Source: an uncultured Mycoplasmatota bacterium
GTDB taxonomy: Bacteria > Bacillota_I > Bacilli_A > RF39 > UBA660
NCBI GenBank assembly: GCA_947570175.1
Contig: CANOTJ010000008.1
Location: 1-60,838, forward strand
Length of the DNA stretch: 60,838 nt
Reading direction: 5' to 3'
The notes under the pieces were generated by a model, which ran no database searches, had not been told where the DNA came from, and saw nothing but the letters and a program-made list of their open reading frames with translations. Positions 19,626 through 27,325 of this stretch are shown one piece after another; within the stretch, counting starts at the first letter, position 1; the number at the start of each line of letters is the position of its first letter. The position numbers were made by a program, and so were the translations under genes.

Positions 19626-21185
19626 ATGAAAAAAAAATATTATATAACAACGGCAATCGCTTATGCTTCTGGGAAACCCCATATTGGAAATACTTATGAT
19701 GTTGTTTTAGCGGATGCTTATGCACGATATAAACGTTTATCAGGGTATGATGTTTATTTTCAAACAGGTACAGATGAACATGGTGAAAAAATAGAAAAAA
19801 AAGCTAATGAAGCGAGAATTACACCACAAGAATATGTAGATGATATTGCTTTAGAAGTTCGTAAAGTATGGGATTCTCTTAATACAAGTTATGATAAATT
19901 TGTAAGAACATCTAATCCTAGTCATAGAGAAACAGTAACAAAAATATTTAAAAAACTATACAATCAAGGGGATTTATATAAAGGAAAATATGATGGGTTA
20001 TATTGTACTCCATGTGAATCTTTTTTTACAGAATCTCAATTAATAGATGGCAAATGTCCAGATTGTGGAAGAGAAGTAAAAAAAGCAAGTGAAGAAGCAT
20101 ATTTTTTTAATCTAAATAAGTATGCCAAAAAATTGGAAGAATATTTAGAGAAACATCCAGATTTTATTCAGCCTGTCAGTAGAAAAAATGAAATTGTTAA
20201 TAATTTCTTGAAACCAGGTCTTCAAGATTTATGTGTATCTCGTACATCATTTGATTGGGGTATTCCAGTAGATTTTGATCCAAAACATATTGTTTATGTT
20301 TGGATTGATGCTCTAAGTAATTATATTACATTTTTAGGTTATGATCCAGATGGAAATCATAGTGAAGAATTTAAAAATTATTGGCCAGCCAATATTCAAT
20401 TTATAGGAAAAGATATTATTCGTTTTCATGCTATATATTGGCCAATTATGCTAATGGCACTAGATTTACCACTTCCAGAAAAAATATTTGCGCATCCCTG
20501 GGTTTTATTTGGTGAGGATAAAATGAGTAAATCAAAAGGAAATATTGTTTATGCCGATGAACTTGCTCAACAATTTGGAACAGATTGTGTTCGTTATTAC
20601 TTACTTCACGAGATTCCATTTCATAGTGATGGTACTTTCACTTATGAGTTATTTATTGATCGTATCAATAGTGATTTAGCAAATGTTTTAGGAAATTTAG
20701 TAAATAGGACAATCTCTATGTGTCATAAATATTTTAATGGCATTGTTTATGAACCAATAGGTGAATATGAACCAGTAGATTTAGAATTAAAAAATATTGT
20801 ATTATCTACACCAAGTAAGGTAGAGCAAAAAATGGAAGAATTTAAAACGATGGAGGCTTTAGACGATATTTTTGAAATTTTTAGAAGAAGTAATAAATAT
20901 ATAGATGAGACAACTCCTTGGATTTTAGCAAAAGATTTAGAAAAACAAGATCGACTAAAAACAGTTCTCTATAATTTATTGGAAAGTATACGTTCAGGGG
21001 CAGTTTTATTACAACCATTTTTGCCAGAAACAGCTGATAGTATTTTCAAACAATTGAATACTGAAAATCGTTTTATAGAGAGCATTAATTTTGATGGAAT
21101 GGATTTTGGAATTCAACTAAATCAACCAGAACCATTATTTTTGAGGATTAATAAAGAAGAAAAATTGAATCAAATTTTGAATTAA
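19626..21185 (+). CDS. metG: Methionyl-tRNA synthetase
   Basis: A class I aminoacyl-tRNA synthetase charging tRNA-Met. It has the HIGH-type motif GKPHIGN near residues 16-22, a zinc-knuckle CTPC...CPDCG region near residues 126-150, and KMSKSKGN near 298-305. The AGGGAGGAA ribosome site overlaps the dut end. At 519 residues it lacks the C-terminal tRNA-binding (EMAP-like) domain of the 650-670-residue Bacillus enzyme. Expression is expected to follow tRNA-Met charging through the T-box ahead of dut. Confidence 0.97.
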   Translation: MKKKYYITTAIAYASGKPHIGNTYDVVLADAYARYKRLSGYDVYFQTGTDEHGEKIEKKANEARITPQEYVDDIALEVRKVWDSLNTSYDKFVRTSNPSHRETVTKIFKKLYNQGDLYKGKYDGLYCTPCESFFTESQLIDGKCPDCGREVKKASEEAYFFNLNKYAKKLEEYLEKHPDFIQPVSRKNEIVNNFLKPGLQDLCVSRTSFDWGIPVDFDPKHIVYVWIDALSNYITFLGYDPDGNHSEEFKNYWPANIQFIGKDIIRFHAIYWPIMLMALDLPLPEKIFAHPWVLFGEDKMSKSKGNIVYADELAQQFGTDCVRYYLLHEIPFHSDGTFTYELFIDRINSDLANVLGNLVNRTISMCHKYFNGIVYEPIGEYEPVDLELKNIVLSTPSKVEQKMEEFKTMEALDDIFEIFRRSNKYIDETTPWILAKDLEKQDRLKTVLYNLLESIRSGAVLLQPFLPETADSIFKQLNTENRFIESINFDGMDFGIQLNQPEPLFLRINKEEKLNQILN

Positions 21186-21253
21186 AATGTCAAGAATTAA
21201 TATTTTTTGCTGTAAAATGTTGTAAATTGTCGGTAAAATGTCGATTTAAGTAA

Positions 21254-21283
21254 TTGATAGTAGTGTATTTATTGTGTTATAGT
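21254..21283 (+). promoter_or_regulatory. Promoter of a small membrane-protein gene
   Basis: TTGATA at 21254-21259, 18-bp spacer, TATAGT at 21278-21283. Just upstream (21212-21246) an imperfect repeat of GTAAAATGT occurs two or three times with TTGTCG/TGTCG variants, which might be a regulator-binding region or chance in AT-rich DNA. Confidence 0.5.
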
Positions 21284-21320
21284 ATTACTGTTGTTCAAAA
21301 AGTAATAGAAAGGGAAAAAT

Positions 21321-21491
21321 ATGACAACTAATAAATATGTAGATAAGAAGTATGTTATATTGATAGGCACATTATTTTTTGTTTCAGTATTATGTAGTAC
21401 TATAATCGATCCAAATATAGTGGATATTGTATATCTTGCCCTTTCATTTGTATTGGCACTAAGATATATAATGGTGTGCATAAAAAATTAA
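21321..21491 (+). CDS. Small two-helix membrane protein, unknown function
   Basis: A 56-residue frame starting MTTNKYVDKKYV with AGAAAGGGAAAA as a good ribosome site. Two hydrophobic segments (about residues 12-28 and 33-51) are separated by a short TIIDPNIVD turn, and the ends are basic. It has its own promoter and terminator, so it is an independent transcript and not a shadow. I do not recognise the family. The opposite strand of the same region also has an open frame, but without start signals. Confidence 0.6.
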   Translation: MTTNKYVDKKYVILIGTLFFVSVLCSTIIDPNIVDIVYLALSFVLALRYIMVCIKN

Positions 21492-21514
21492 AGTTTCACT
21501 CTGAAACTTTTTTT
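21490..21514 (+). terminator. Intrinsic terminator of the small membrane-protein gene
   Basis: A 9-bp stem (AAAGTTTCA/TGAAACTTT, loop CTC at 21499-21501) followed by TTTT. It begins inside the stop codon. Confidence 0.8.
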
Positions 21515-21540
21515 GTTATACTAAATAAGAAGGTGAAATT

Positions 21541-22305
21541 ATGTATATAGATACACATTGTCATTTAGATAGTAGCAATTATGATTCTATTGAAAATATC
21601 ATAAAACGAATAGAAAATAATATAATAATAGTAAGTGGTTTTGATAATAAATCAAACCATGAAGTATTAGATCTTTGTAGTCGTTATTCTAATATATATG
21701 GTACAATTGGTATTCATCCTACAGAAATAACGGACCACATTGTTGATGATTTACAATTTATTAATGATTCATTACATCATCCCAAAATAGTTGGAATTGG
21801 AGAGATTGGGTTAGATTATCATTGGAATGATACTAATAGAAAACAACAGAAAAAATACTTTAAACGACAAATAGAAATAGCAATTCAAAATCGAAAAACG
21901 ATTGTAATTCATAGTAGAGATGCAGCACAAGATACCTATGATATTTTAAATCAATATGATTTATCAAATATAAAAGTGGTAATGCATTGTTATAGTTATA
22001 GTTTAGAAATGGCTCAAAAGTTTGTCCAGATGAATATTAAATTAGGAATTGGAGGAGTACTTACTTTTAAGAATTCTCATAAATTGAAAGAAATAGTTGA
22101 AAAATTAGATCTTCATCATTTTGTATTAGAAACAGATAGCCCTTATTTAACTCCAGAACCTTATCGCGGTAAAAAGAATGAACCGAGTTATATTGTTTAT
22201 GTTGCAAAAAAGATAGCAGAAATAAAGGAAATTTCCCTGGAAGAAGTGTTAACAAAAACAACTTTAAATGCTATTGCTCAATTTGACTTAAAAAACATAA
22301 TATGA
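21541..22305 (+). CDS. tatD: TatD family metal-dependent DNase/hydrolase
   Basis: A TIM-barrel hydrolase of the TatD type (3'-5' nuclease activity is known for E. coli TatD). Metal-binding motifs are present: DTHCHLD at residues 4-10, GIGEIGLDYHW near 87-97, VIHSRDA near 122-128, and ETDSPYL near 197-203. The 254-residue length is normal. AAGGTGAA precedes the ATG. Location after metG matches Bacillus (metS-yabD). Confidence 0.95.
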   Translation: MYIDTHCHLDSSNYDSIENIIKRIENNIIIVSGFDNKSNHEVLDLCSRYSNIYGTIGIHPTEITDHIVDDLQFINDSLHHPKIVGIGEIGLDYHWNDTNRKQQKKYFKRQIEIAIQNRKTIVIHSRDAAQDTYDILNQYDLSNIKVVMHCYSYSLEMAQKFVQMNIKLGIGGVLTFKNSHKLKEIVEKLDLHHFVLETDSPYLTPEPYRGKKNEPSYIVYVAKKIAEIKEISLEEVLTKTTLNAIAQFDLKNII

Positions 22306-22311
22306 TATAAT
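22283..22311 (+). promoter_or_regulatory. Promoter of the 3D-domain protein gene
   Basis: TTGACT at 22283-22288, 17-bp spacer, TATAAT at 22306-22311 with an extended TG at 22303-22304. It is embedded in the last codons of tatD and is one of the best promoter matches in the window. Confidence 0.75.
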
Positions 22312-22337
22312 TTACCTATCATTATGAGGTGAATGAA

Positions 22338-23027
22338 ATGAATATATATTTACTAGAACATCTTTTAAGATGGATAGGAATGTTATTTGTATCTTTTATT
22401 TCCATTTTTAATGTTGGAACATATGAAGAATATGTTTTGAGTGTTGATAATAAGAATATGAGTTTTGGTACTAGTATAGTGAATCATCAACCAATTGTTT
22501 TACAGAATTCAAAAGAAGAGGAAGTTCAACAGGAGATACAAACACCTATAGTAAATGAACCACAACAGATTAAAGAAGAGAAACCAATTATTAAAGAAGA
22601 AATTACAAAGAATATTACAGAACAAGTAGAAACAACAAATTTAGAAGTTATGACTGCTAAAGTAACTGGATATGGTTCAGATTGTCAAGGATGTTCTGGA
22701 ACAGGTAATTTAGCTTGTAGAACAAAATCAGGCTCTAAACATAGTTTAATAACAAATGGAATTTATTATAATGACGATACTTACGGAAATGTTCGAATTG
22801 TAGCAGCTGCTAAACAAAAGTTTCCTTGTGGAACAGTAATTGAAATTAGTAAAGCAGGTCAACAATCTATTTTAGCTATAGTAATGGATCGTGGGGCTTC
22901 TATGAATAATGCTTATAGCAATGGTATTATTTGGATTGATTTAGCGTATGCTACTATAGCTGATGCTAAACAAGGAGGAGTATCTGGTTTAGATTATCAA
23001 ATTAATGTAAAAAGATGGGGATGGTAG
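22338..23027 (+). CDS. Secreted or membrane-anchored 3D-domain protein (YabE-like)
   Basis: A 229-residue protein with one N-terminal hydrophobic segment (about residues 5-26), a Glu/Gln/Lys-rich linker to about residue 100, and a C-terminal 3D domain named for three conserved Asp. Visible are VTGYGSDCQGCSGTG, VAAAKQKFPCGT, MDRGASM and IDLAYAT. Such domains resemble lytic transglycosylases that cut peptidoglycan; Bacillus YabE sits at the same place between tatD and ksgA. No G5 or DUF348 domains are present. Start ATG 22338 is used, with GAGGTG six bases ahead; the GTG at 22329 is inside that site. Confidence 0.85.
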   Translation: MNIYLLEHLLRWIGMLFVSFISIFNVGTYEEYVLSVDNKNMSFGTSIVNHQPIVLQNSKEEEVQQEIQTPIVNEPQQIKEEKPIIKEEITKNITEQVETTNLEVMTAKVTGYGSDCQGCSGTGNLACRTKSGSKHSLITNGIYYNDDTYGNVRIVAAAKQKFPCGTVIEISKAGQQSILAIVMDRGASMNNAYSNGIIWIDLAYATIADAKQGGVSGLDYQINVKRWGW

Positions 23028-23037
23028 TCCCTTTTTT
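23017..23037 (+). terminator. Short terminator enclosing the stop of the 3D-domain gene
   Basis: A 5-bp stem GGGGA/TCCCT (one G-T pair) with the TAG stop in the loop and six T's after it. Short, but GC-rich for this genome. Confidence 0.45.
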
Positions 23038-23078
23038 ATTATGAAATAGGTTAATTTTAAAGTGATGGAAGTGATAAA

Positions 23079-23915
23079 ATGGAAAATTCATCAAAAAGTG
23101 TAAAGAGATTAATAGAAGAAAATAACTTTACATTTAAAAAAATGTATGGTCAAAATTTTATTATAAATCATGGAATTATTCAACAAATTATAAAAAAATC
23201 AAAAGTTGATCATAATACATTAGTAATAGAAATTGGACCAGGGGCAGGGGCTTTGACTATTCCTTTATCTGAAGTTTGTGGACAAGTACTGTGCTATGAG
23301 ATTGATAATAGTTTACGGCCAGTATTAGATCAAGTATTAAAAGATAAGGATAATGTTGAGGTCGTTTACCAAGATTTTTTACACAGTGATTTGAAAAACG
23401 ATTTAAAGAGATATCATTATTCTAAAATATATGTTGTTGCAAATCTTCCATATTATATTACAACTCCTATTATTATGAAATTAATAGAAGAAGAGATTAA
23501 TGTAAATAAAATAGTAGTAATGGTTCAAAAAGAAGTTGGAAATCGTTTTAAAGCAGAACCAGGATCCAAAGATTATAATTCTTTATCTGTTTTTTTAAAC
23601 TATTATTTTGATATTAAAAAAATAATAGATGTTAGTAGAAATTCTTTTATTCCAAAACCCAATGTAGATAGTATTGTCATAGAATTAACCAAAAAGGTGC
23701 AACAAATACCTTTAAAAAATAAAGAATTATTTTTTAAATTAATAAGAGATAGTTTTTGTCAAAAACGGAAAACAATCAAAAATAATTTGAAGCAATACAA
23801 TTTAGAAATCATCCAAGAAATACTTTCTAAGTATTCTATGGATTTAACCATTCGTGCAGAACATATACCTATTGAAGTATTTATTGATATTGCAAATAGT
23901 CTAGATGAATATTAA
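23079..23915 (+). CDS. ksgA: 16S rRNA adenine-1518/1519 N6-dimethyltransferase
   Basis: KsgA dimethylates the two adenosines of helix 45 of 16S rRNA. It has QNFIIN near residues 25-30, the SAM motif EIGPGAGALT near residues 51-60, NLPYYITTP near residue 122, and the C-terminal helical domain FCQKRKT. 278 residues is normal. In Bacillus the maturase rnmV lies directly before ksgA; here it is absent. Confidence 0.96.
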   Translation: MENSSKSVKRLIEENNFTFKKMYGQNFIINHGIIQQIIKKSKVDHNTLVIEIGPGAGALTIPLSEVCGQVLCYEIDNSLRPVLDQVLKDKDNVEVVYQDFLHSDLKNDLKRYHYSKIYVVANLPYYITTPIIMKLIEEEINVNKIVVMVQKEVGNRFKAEPGSKDYNSLSVFLNYYFDIKKIIDVSRNSFIPKPNVDSIVIELTKKVQQIPLKNKELFFKLIRDSFCQKRKTIKNNLKQYNLEIIQEILSKYSMDLTIRAEHIPIEVFIDIANSLDEY

Positions 23916-23929
23916 ATCATCTTTTTTTT
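23903..23929 (+). terminator. Terminator enclosing the ksgA stop codon
   Basis: AGATGA/TCATCT stem (23903-23908 with 23917-23922) and seven T's. The stop TAA is in the loop. Confidence 0.7.
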
Positions 23930-23960
23930 ATTTAATTGAATAAAATATAATGGTGATATA

Positions 23961-25268
23961 ATGATTAATATTATAAATAAAATATTATGGGCAATTGCAA
24001 CAGTATTAATAGTTTACTCTAGCATTTATTTTTCTTTTCGTTTTCGATTTATTCAGGTTCATTTAAAAAAGATATTCTCATCAATTTTTTATAAAAATAA
24101 TTCTTCTAATATAAAGCCCTTTTCTATCCTAATGTTTACACTTGCTGGTAGAATAGGTGTAGGTAGTATTGCGGGTATTGCATTATGTATTTATATAGGT
24201 GGAATAGGGAGTATTTTTTGGTTATGGATTTTAACATTTTTTACCTCTATTTTATCATATATCGAAACAATTTTAGGAAATAAGTATAAGGAAAGGGATG
24301 GAAAATATTATAAAGGGGGACCTAGTTATTATATTAAGAATGGTTTAGGAAATAAAAAATTAGGAGGACTTTATGCTATATTAATCATTATTAGTTATAT
24401 AGGTGGTTTCTTAAGTATACAGACTAATACAATTACAAAGTCTTTAAATGAGATTACTTTCATATCTCCAGTTATAATAGGAATGATCATTGTGATTATC
24501 ACTGCCTTTATTATTTTAGGAGGACTTCAAAAAATATCTAGTTTTACAAATAAAATCGTTCCATTAATGGGGGCTCTTTATTTGCTTACTTCTTTTTATA
24601 TAGTTTTTAAAAATATAGAGATTATTCCACATCTGATAAATCGAATTATTCAATCTGCTTTTAATTTTAAACCCTTCTTATCGGGCTTTTTAACTACTTT
24701 TATTGTTGGTGTTCAAAGAGGTATTTTTTCTAATGAAGCAGGATTAGGAACGGGAAGTATTGCTTCTTCAATTGGCAATCTTCCTAGTAAACAGCAAGGA
24801 TATATTCAAATACTTGGCGTATATATAACTAGTCTTATAATATGTACATCAACCGCCTTTATTATCTTAACTTCCAATTATAATGGTTTTCAATTTACTG
24901 ATTTAAATGGAATTGAACTTGCAAGTAAGGCATTTGAATATCATTTAGGATCAATAGGAACAATTTTTACATTTATCTCTATTTTGTTATTCTCTTTTTC
25001 CACTATTTTAACAGGATATTATTATGGAGAATCTTCTTTGAAATATTTTAATTTGAAAGAAAATAAAAAATCATTATTTTTATTGAAACTCTTCACTCTT
25101 ATTATTTTATTTTTAGGTTGTATCATTTCTTCTGATTTTCTTTGGAAATTAGTAGATGTTTTAGTTGCAATATTAGCTATTATTAACATATATGCTATTT
25201 TTCAGTTAAAAGAGGAATTATTCACTGAAACAGATTGTTATAAAAGAAAAAAATATGATAAAATATAA
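23961..25268 (+). CDS. AGCS family amino-acid:cation symporter
   Basis: A 435-residue integral membrane protein with about ten hydrophobic segments. The AGCS (alanine or glycine:sodium symporter) signatures are visible: AGRIGVGSIAGIA near residues 62-74, GGIGSIFWLW near 80-89, YYKGGPSYYI near 117-126, and QRGIFSNEAGLGTGSIA near 252-268. The exact substrate cannot be read from sequence. GGTGATAT precedes the ATG. It is inserted between ksgA and ung, not a usual Bacillus neighbour, and probably has its own weak promoter (TATAAT at 23946-23951). Confidence 0.88.
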   Translation: MINIINKILWAIATVLIVYSSIYFSFRFRFIQVHLKKIFSSIFYKNNSSNIKPFSILMFTLAGRIGVGSIAGIALCIYIGGIGSIFWLWILTFFTSILSYIETILGNKYKERDGKYYKGGPSYYIKNGLGNKKLGGLYAILIIISYIGGFLSIQTNTITKSLNEITFISPVIIGMIIVIITAFIILGGLQKISSFTNKIVPLMGALYLLTSFYIVFKNIEIIPHLINRIIQSAFNFKPFLSGFLTTFIVGVQRGIFSNEAGLGTGSIASSIGNLPSKQQGYIQILGVYITSLIICTSTAFIILTSNYNGFQFTDLNGIELASKAFEYHLGSIGTIFTFISILLFSFSTILTGYYYGESSLKYFNLKENKKSLFLLKLFTLIILFLGCIISSDFLWKLVDVLVAILAIINIYAIFQLKEELFTETDCYKRKKYDKI

Positions 25269-25281
25269 ATGGTGGTTTCGT

Positions 25282-25932
25282 ATGATAAATAAAAATTGGG
25301 ATAAAGTGTTAGAACCAGAATTAAAAAAAGAATATTTTGAAAATCTTGGGATATTTGTTAAAAATGAATATAAGCATAAAAAAATATATCCACAGTATAA
25401 AGATATATTTAATGCTTTTCGTTATACGGATTATGATGAAGTAAAAGTAGTAATTCTTGGACAAGATCCTTATCATGGTGATAAGGAGGCACATGGACTT
25501 TCTTTTTCTGTTCAAGAGGGTGTACCAATGCCTCCATCTCTTCGAAATATTTTTCAAGAATTATATAATGATATTGGTGTTAAAAGGACAACAACTGATT
25601 TAACAGATTGGGCAAAGCAAGGGGTCTTACTTTTAAACTCAATTATGACTGTAGTAAAAGATCATCCTTTATCTCATAAAGGAAAAGGCTGGGAAATATT
25701 TACTGATTGTGTAATTCAAAAATTGGGTGAAAGAGAGAAACCAATTGTTTTCATTTTATGGGGTAGTTATGCTAGAAGTAAAAAAGAATTGATAACTGGA
25801 AAGAATCACAAAATTATAGAGAGTGTTCATCCTTCTCCTCTATCAGCAAATCGCGGATTTTTTGGCAGTAAGCCATTTTCCAAAACTAATCAATTTTTAG
25901 AAAATTTTAATATTACTCCAATTCATTGGTAA
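25282..25932 (+). CDS. ung: Uracil-DNA glycosylase
   Basis: Ung removes uracil from DNA. The catalytic motif GQDPYHG (Asp and Tyr) near residues 61-67 and the HPSPLSA motif near 187-193 are intact, with SWAKQGVLLLN-like DWAKQGVLLLNS between. The ATG at 25282 has GGTGG nine bases ahead and gives a 216-residue protein of normal size; an upstream in-frame ATG at 25255 lies inside the transporter gene and adds residues not usual for the family. Confidence 0.96.
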   Translation: MINKNWDKVLEPELKKEYFENLGIFVKNEYKHKKIYPQYKDIFNAFRYTDYDEVKVVILGQDPYHGDKEAHGLSFSVQEGVPMPPSLRNIFQELYNDIGVKRTTTDLTDWAKQGVLLLNSIMTVVKDHPLSHKGKGWEIFTDCVIQKLGEREKPIVFILWGSYARSKKELITGKNHKIIESVHPSPLSANRGFFGSKPFSKTNQFLENFNITPIHW

Positions 25933-25984
25933 TCATCTTGTTTTAAAATGGATTTTAAGTTAGAATATGTTATGAGGTGTAAAT

Positions 25985-27310
25985 ATGGAAAAAGCATATG
26001 ATTTTTTGATGAATGAAGTAGGAATTCAATATGGGGATTCTATTATAGTTGGAGTTAGTGGCGGACCTGATTCAATGGCACTGTTACATTTAATGTCTAG
26101 TATTAAAAAGAAACTAGATATTGAAGTAATTTGCGCACATGTTAATCATAATGTTCGAAAAGAAAGTTCTGATGAGAAAAAATTTGTTGAACAATTTTGT
26201 CAGGCTCACGATATTGTTTTTGAAAGTATGAAAATAGAAGATTATGGTGATGATAATTTTCATAATGAAGCAAGAAGTAAACGATATCATTATTTTGGTA
26301 AAATTGTAAAAAAATATAATGCAAAATATTTATTAACAGCCCATCATGGTGATGATTTAATTGAGACAATTTTAATGAGAATTGTTAGAGGATCTACTCT
26401 TAGAGGATACAGTGGTTTTTCTAAGACTGTAAAAATTGATGATTATACAGTTCTTAGACCACTTATTAATGTAACAAAAGAGGAAATTTTTGAATATAAT
26501 CGTATTAATAATATTACCTTTGTTCAAGACGCTTCTAATCAAAAAGACGTTTATACTAGAAATCGTTTTCGTAAATATATTGTTCCAGAAATAAAAAAAG
26601 AAGACCCTAATGTACACCATAAATTTTATAAATTTAGTACAACCTTATTAGAATATAACGATTACATAGATAAACAGGTAGAAAAAGAAATTTCTAGAAT
26701 CTTCCCACAAAATGTATTAAAAATAGAAGAATATTTAAAAGAAGAAAAGGTTATTCAAATGAAAATTATTTACTATATTCTAGAACATATTTACCAGGAT
26801 GATTTAATGTTAATAACAGATAGTCATGCTGATTTATTGCATCAATTAATTATATCTAAAAAACCAAATGCTTTTGTATATTTGCCAAATAATTTAAAAG
26901 CCATAAAATCATATGATACTTTAACTTTTGTAAGTGAAGAAATTAGTTCAGAAGAATATGAAATTGAAGTTATTAATTATCTAAATTTACCAAATGGAAA
27001 GAATATAGAAGTGGTTGAATCTTGTGATGATAATAGTAATAATGTATGTCGTTTAAATAGTAGTGATTTAAAAATGCCACTTCGTGTTAGAACAAGAAGT
27101 GATGGAGATCGAATTCATGTAAAGGGAATGTTAGGTAGTAAAAAAATAAATGATATTTTTATCGATTCTAAAATTTCTACTCAAGAACGAAATATATGGC
27201 CAATTGTAGTAGATTCTAATAATACAATTGTTTGGCTTCCGGGATTAAAAAAGTCAAAATTTGACAAATCAAAAGAAGAAAAGTATGATATAATACTTAG
27301 GTACTATTAA
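25985..27310 (+). CDS. tilS: tRNA(Ile)-lysidine synthetase
   Basis: TilS adds lysine to C34 of tRNA-Ile(CAU). The N-type ATP pyrophosphatase P-loop VGVSGGPDSMALLH lies near residues 21-34. The C-terminal half carries the TilS substrate-binding region with LRVRTRSDGDRIHV and WPIVVDSNNTIVWLPG. 441 residues is normal. In most Firmicutes hpt lies between tilS and ftsH; here ftsH follows directly. Confidence 0.95.
   Translation: MEKAYDFLMNEVGIQYGDSIIVGVSGGPDSMALLHLMSSIKKKLDIEVICAHVNHNVRKESSDEKKFVEQFCQAHDIVFESMKIEDYGDDNFHNEARSKRYHYFGKIVKKYNAKYLLTAHHGDDLIETILMRIVRGSTLRGYSGFSKTVKIDDYTVLRPLINVTKEEIFEYNRINNITFVQDASNQKDVYTRNRFRKYIVPEIKKEDPNVHHKFYKFSTTLLEYNDYIDKQVEKEISRIFPQNVLKIEEYLKEEKVIQMKIIYYILEHIYQDDLMLITDSHADLLHQLIISKKPNAFVYLPNNLKAIKSYDTLTFVSEEISSEEYEIEVINYLNLPNGKNIEVVESCDDNSNNVCRLNSSDLKMPLRVRTRSDGDRIHVKGMLGSKKINDIFIDSKISTQERNIWPIVVDSNNTIVWLPGLKKSKFDKSKEEKYDIILRYY
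27286..27294 (+). promoter_or_regulatory. Extended -10 promoter of ftsH
   Basis: TGA-TATAAT (hexamer 27289-27294) inside the end of tilS, 31 bases before the ftsH ATG. A TTGACA at 27261-27266 is attractive, but the spacing of 22 bp is too long for a normal -35. Confidence 0.5.
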
Positions 27311-27325
27311 AGGAGGAGCAATTTA

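Noticed and set aside
21269-21481. Minus-strand frame opposite the 56-residue protein
   Set aside because: No ribosome site or promoter in the right direction; the + strand frame has promoter, ribosome site and terminator.
27261-27294. TTGACA as -35 of the ftsH promoter
   Set aside because: The spacer to TATAAT is 22 bp, too long for a normal promoter; the extended -10 alone is the better reading.
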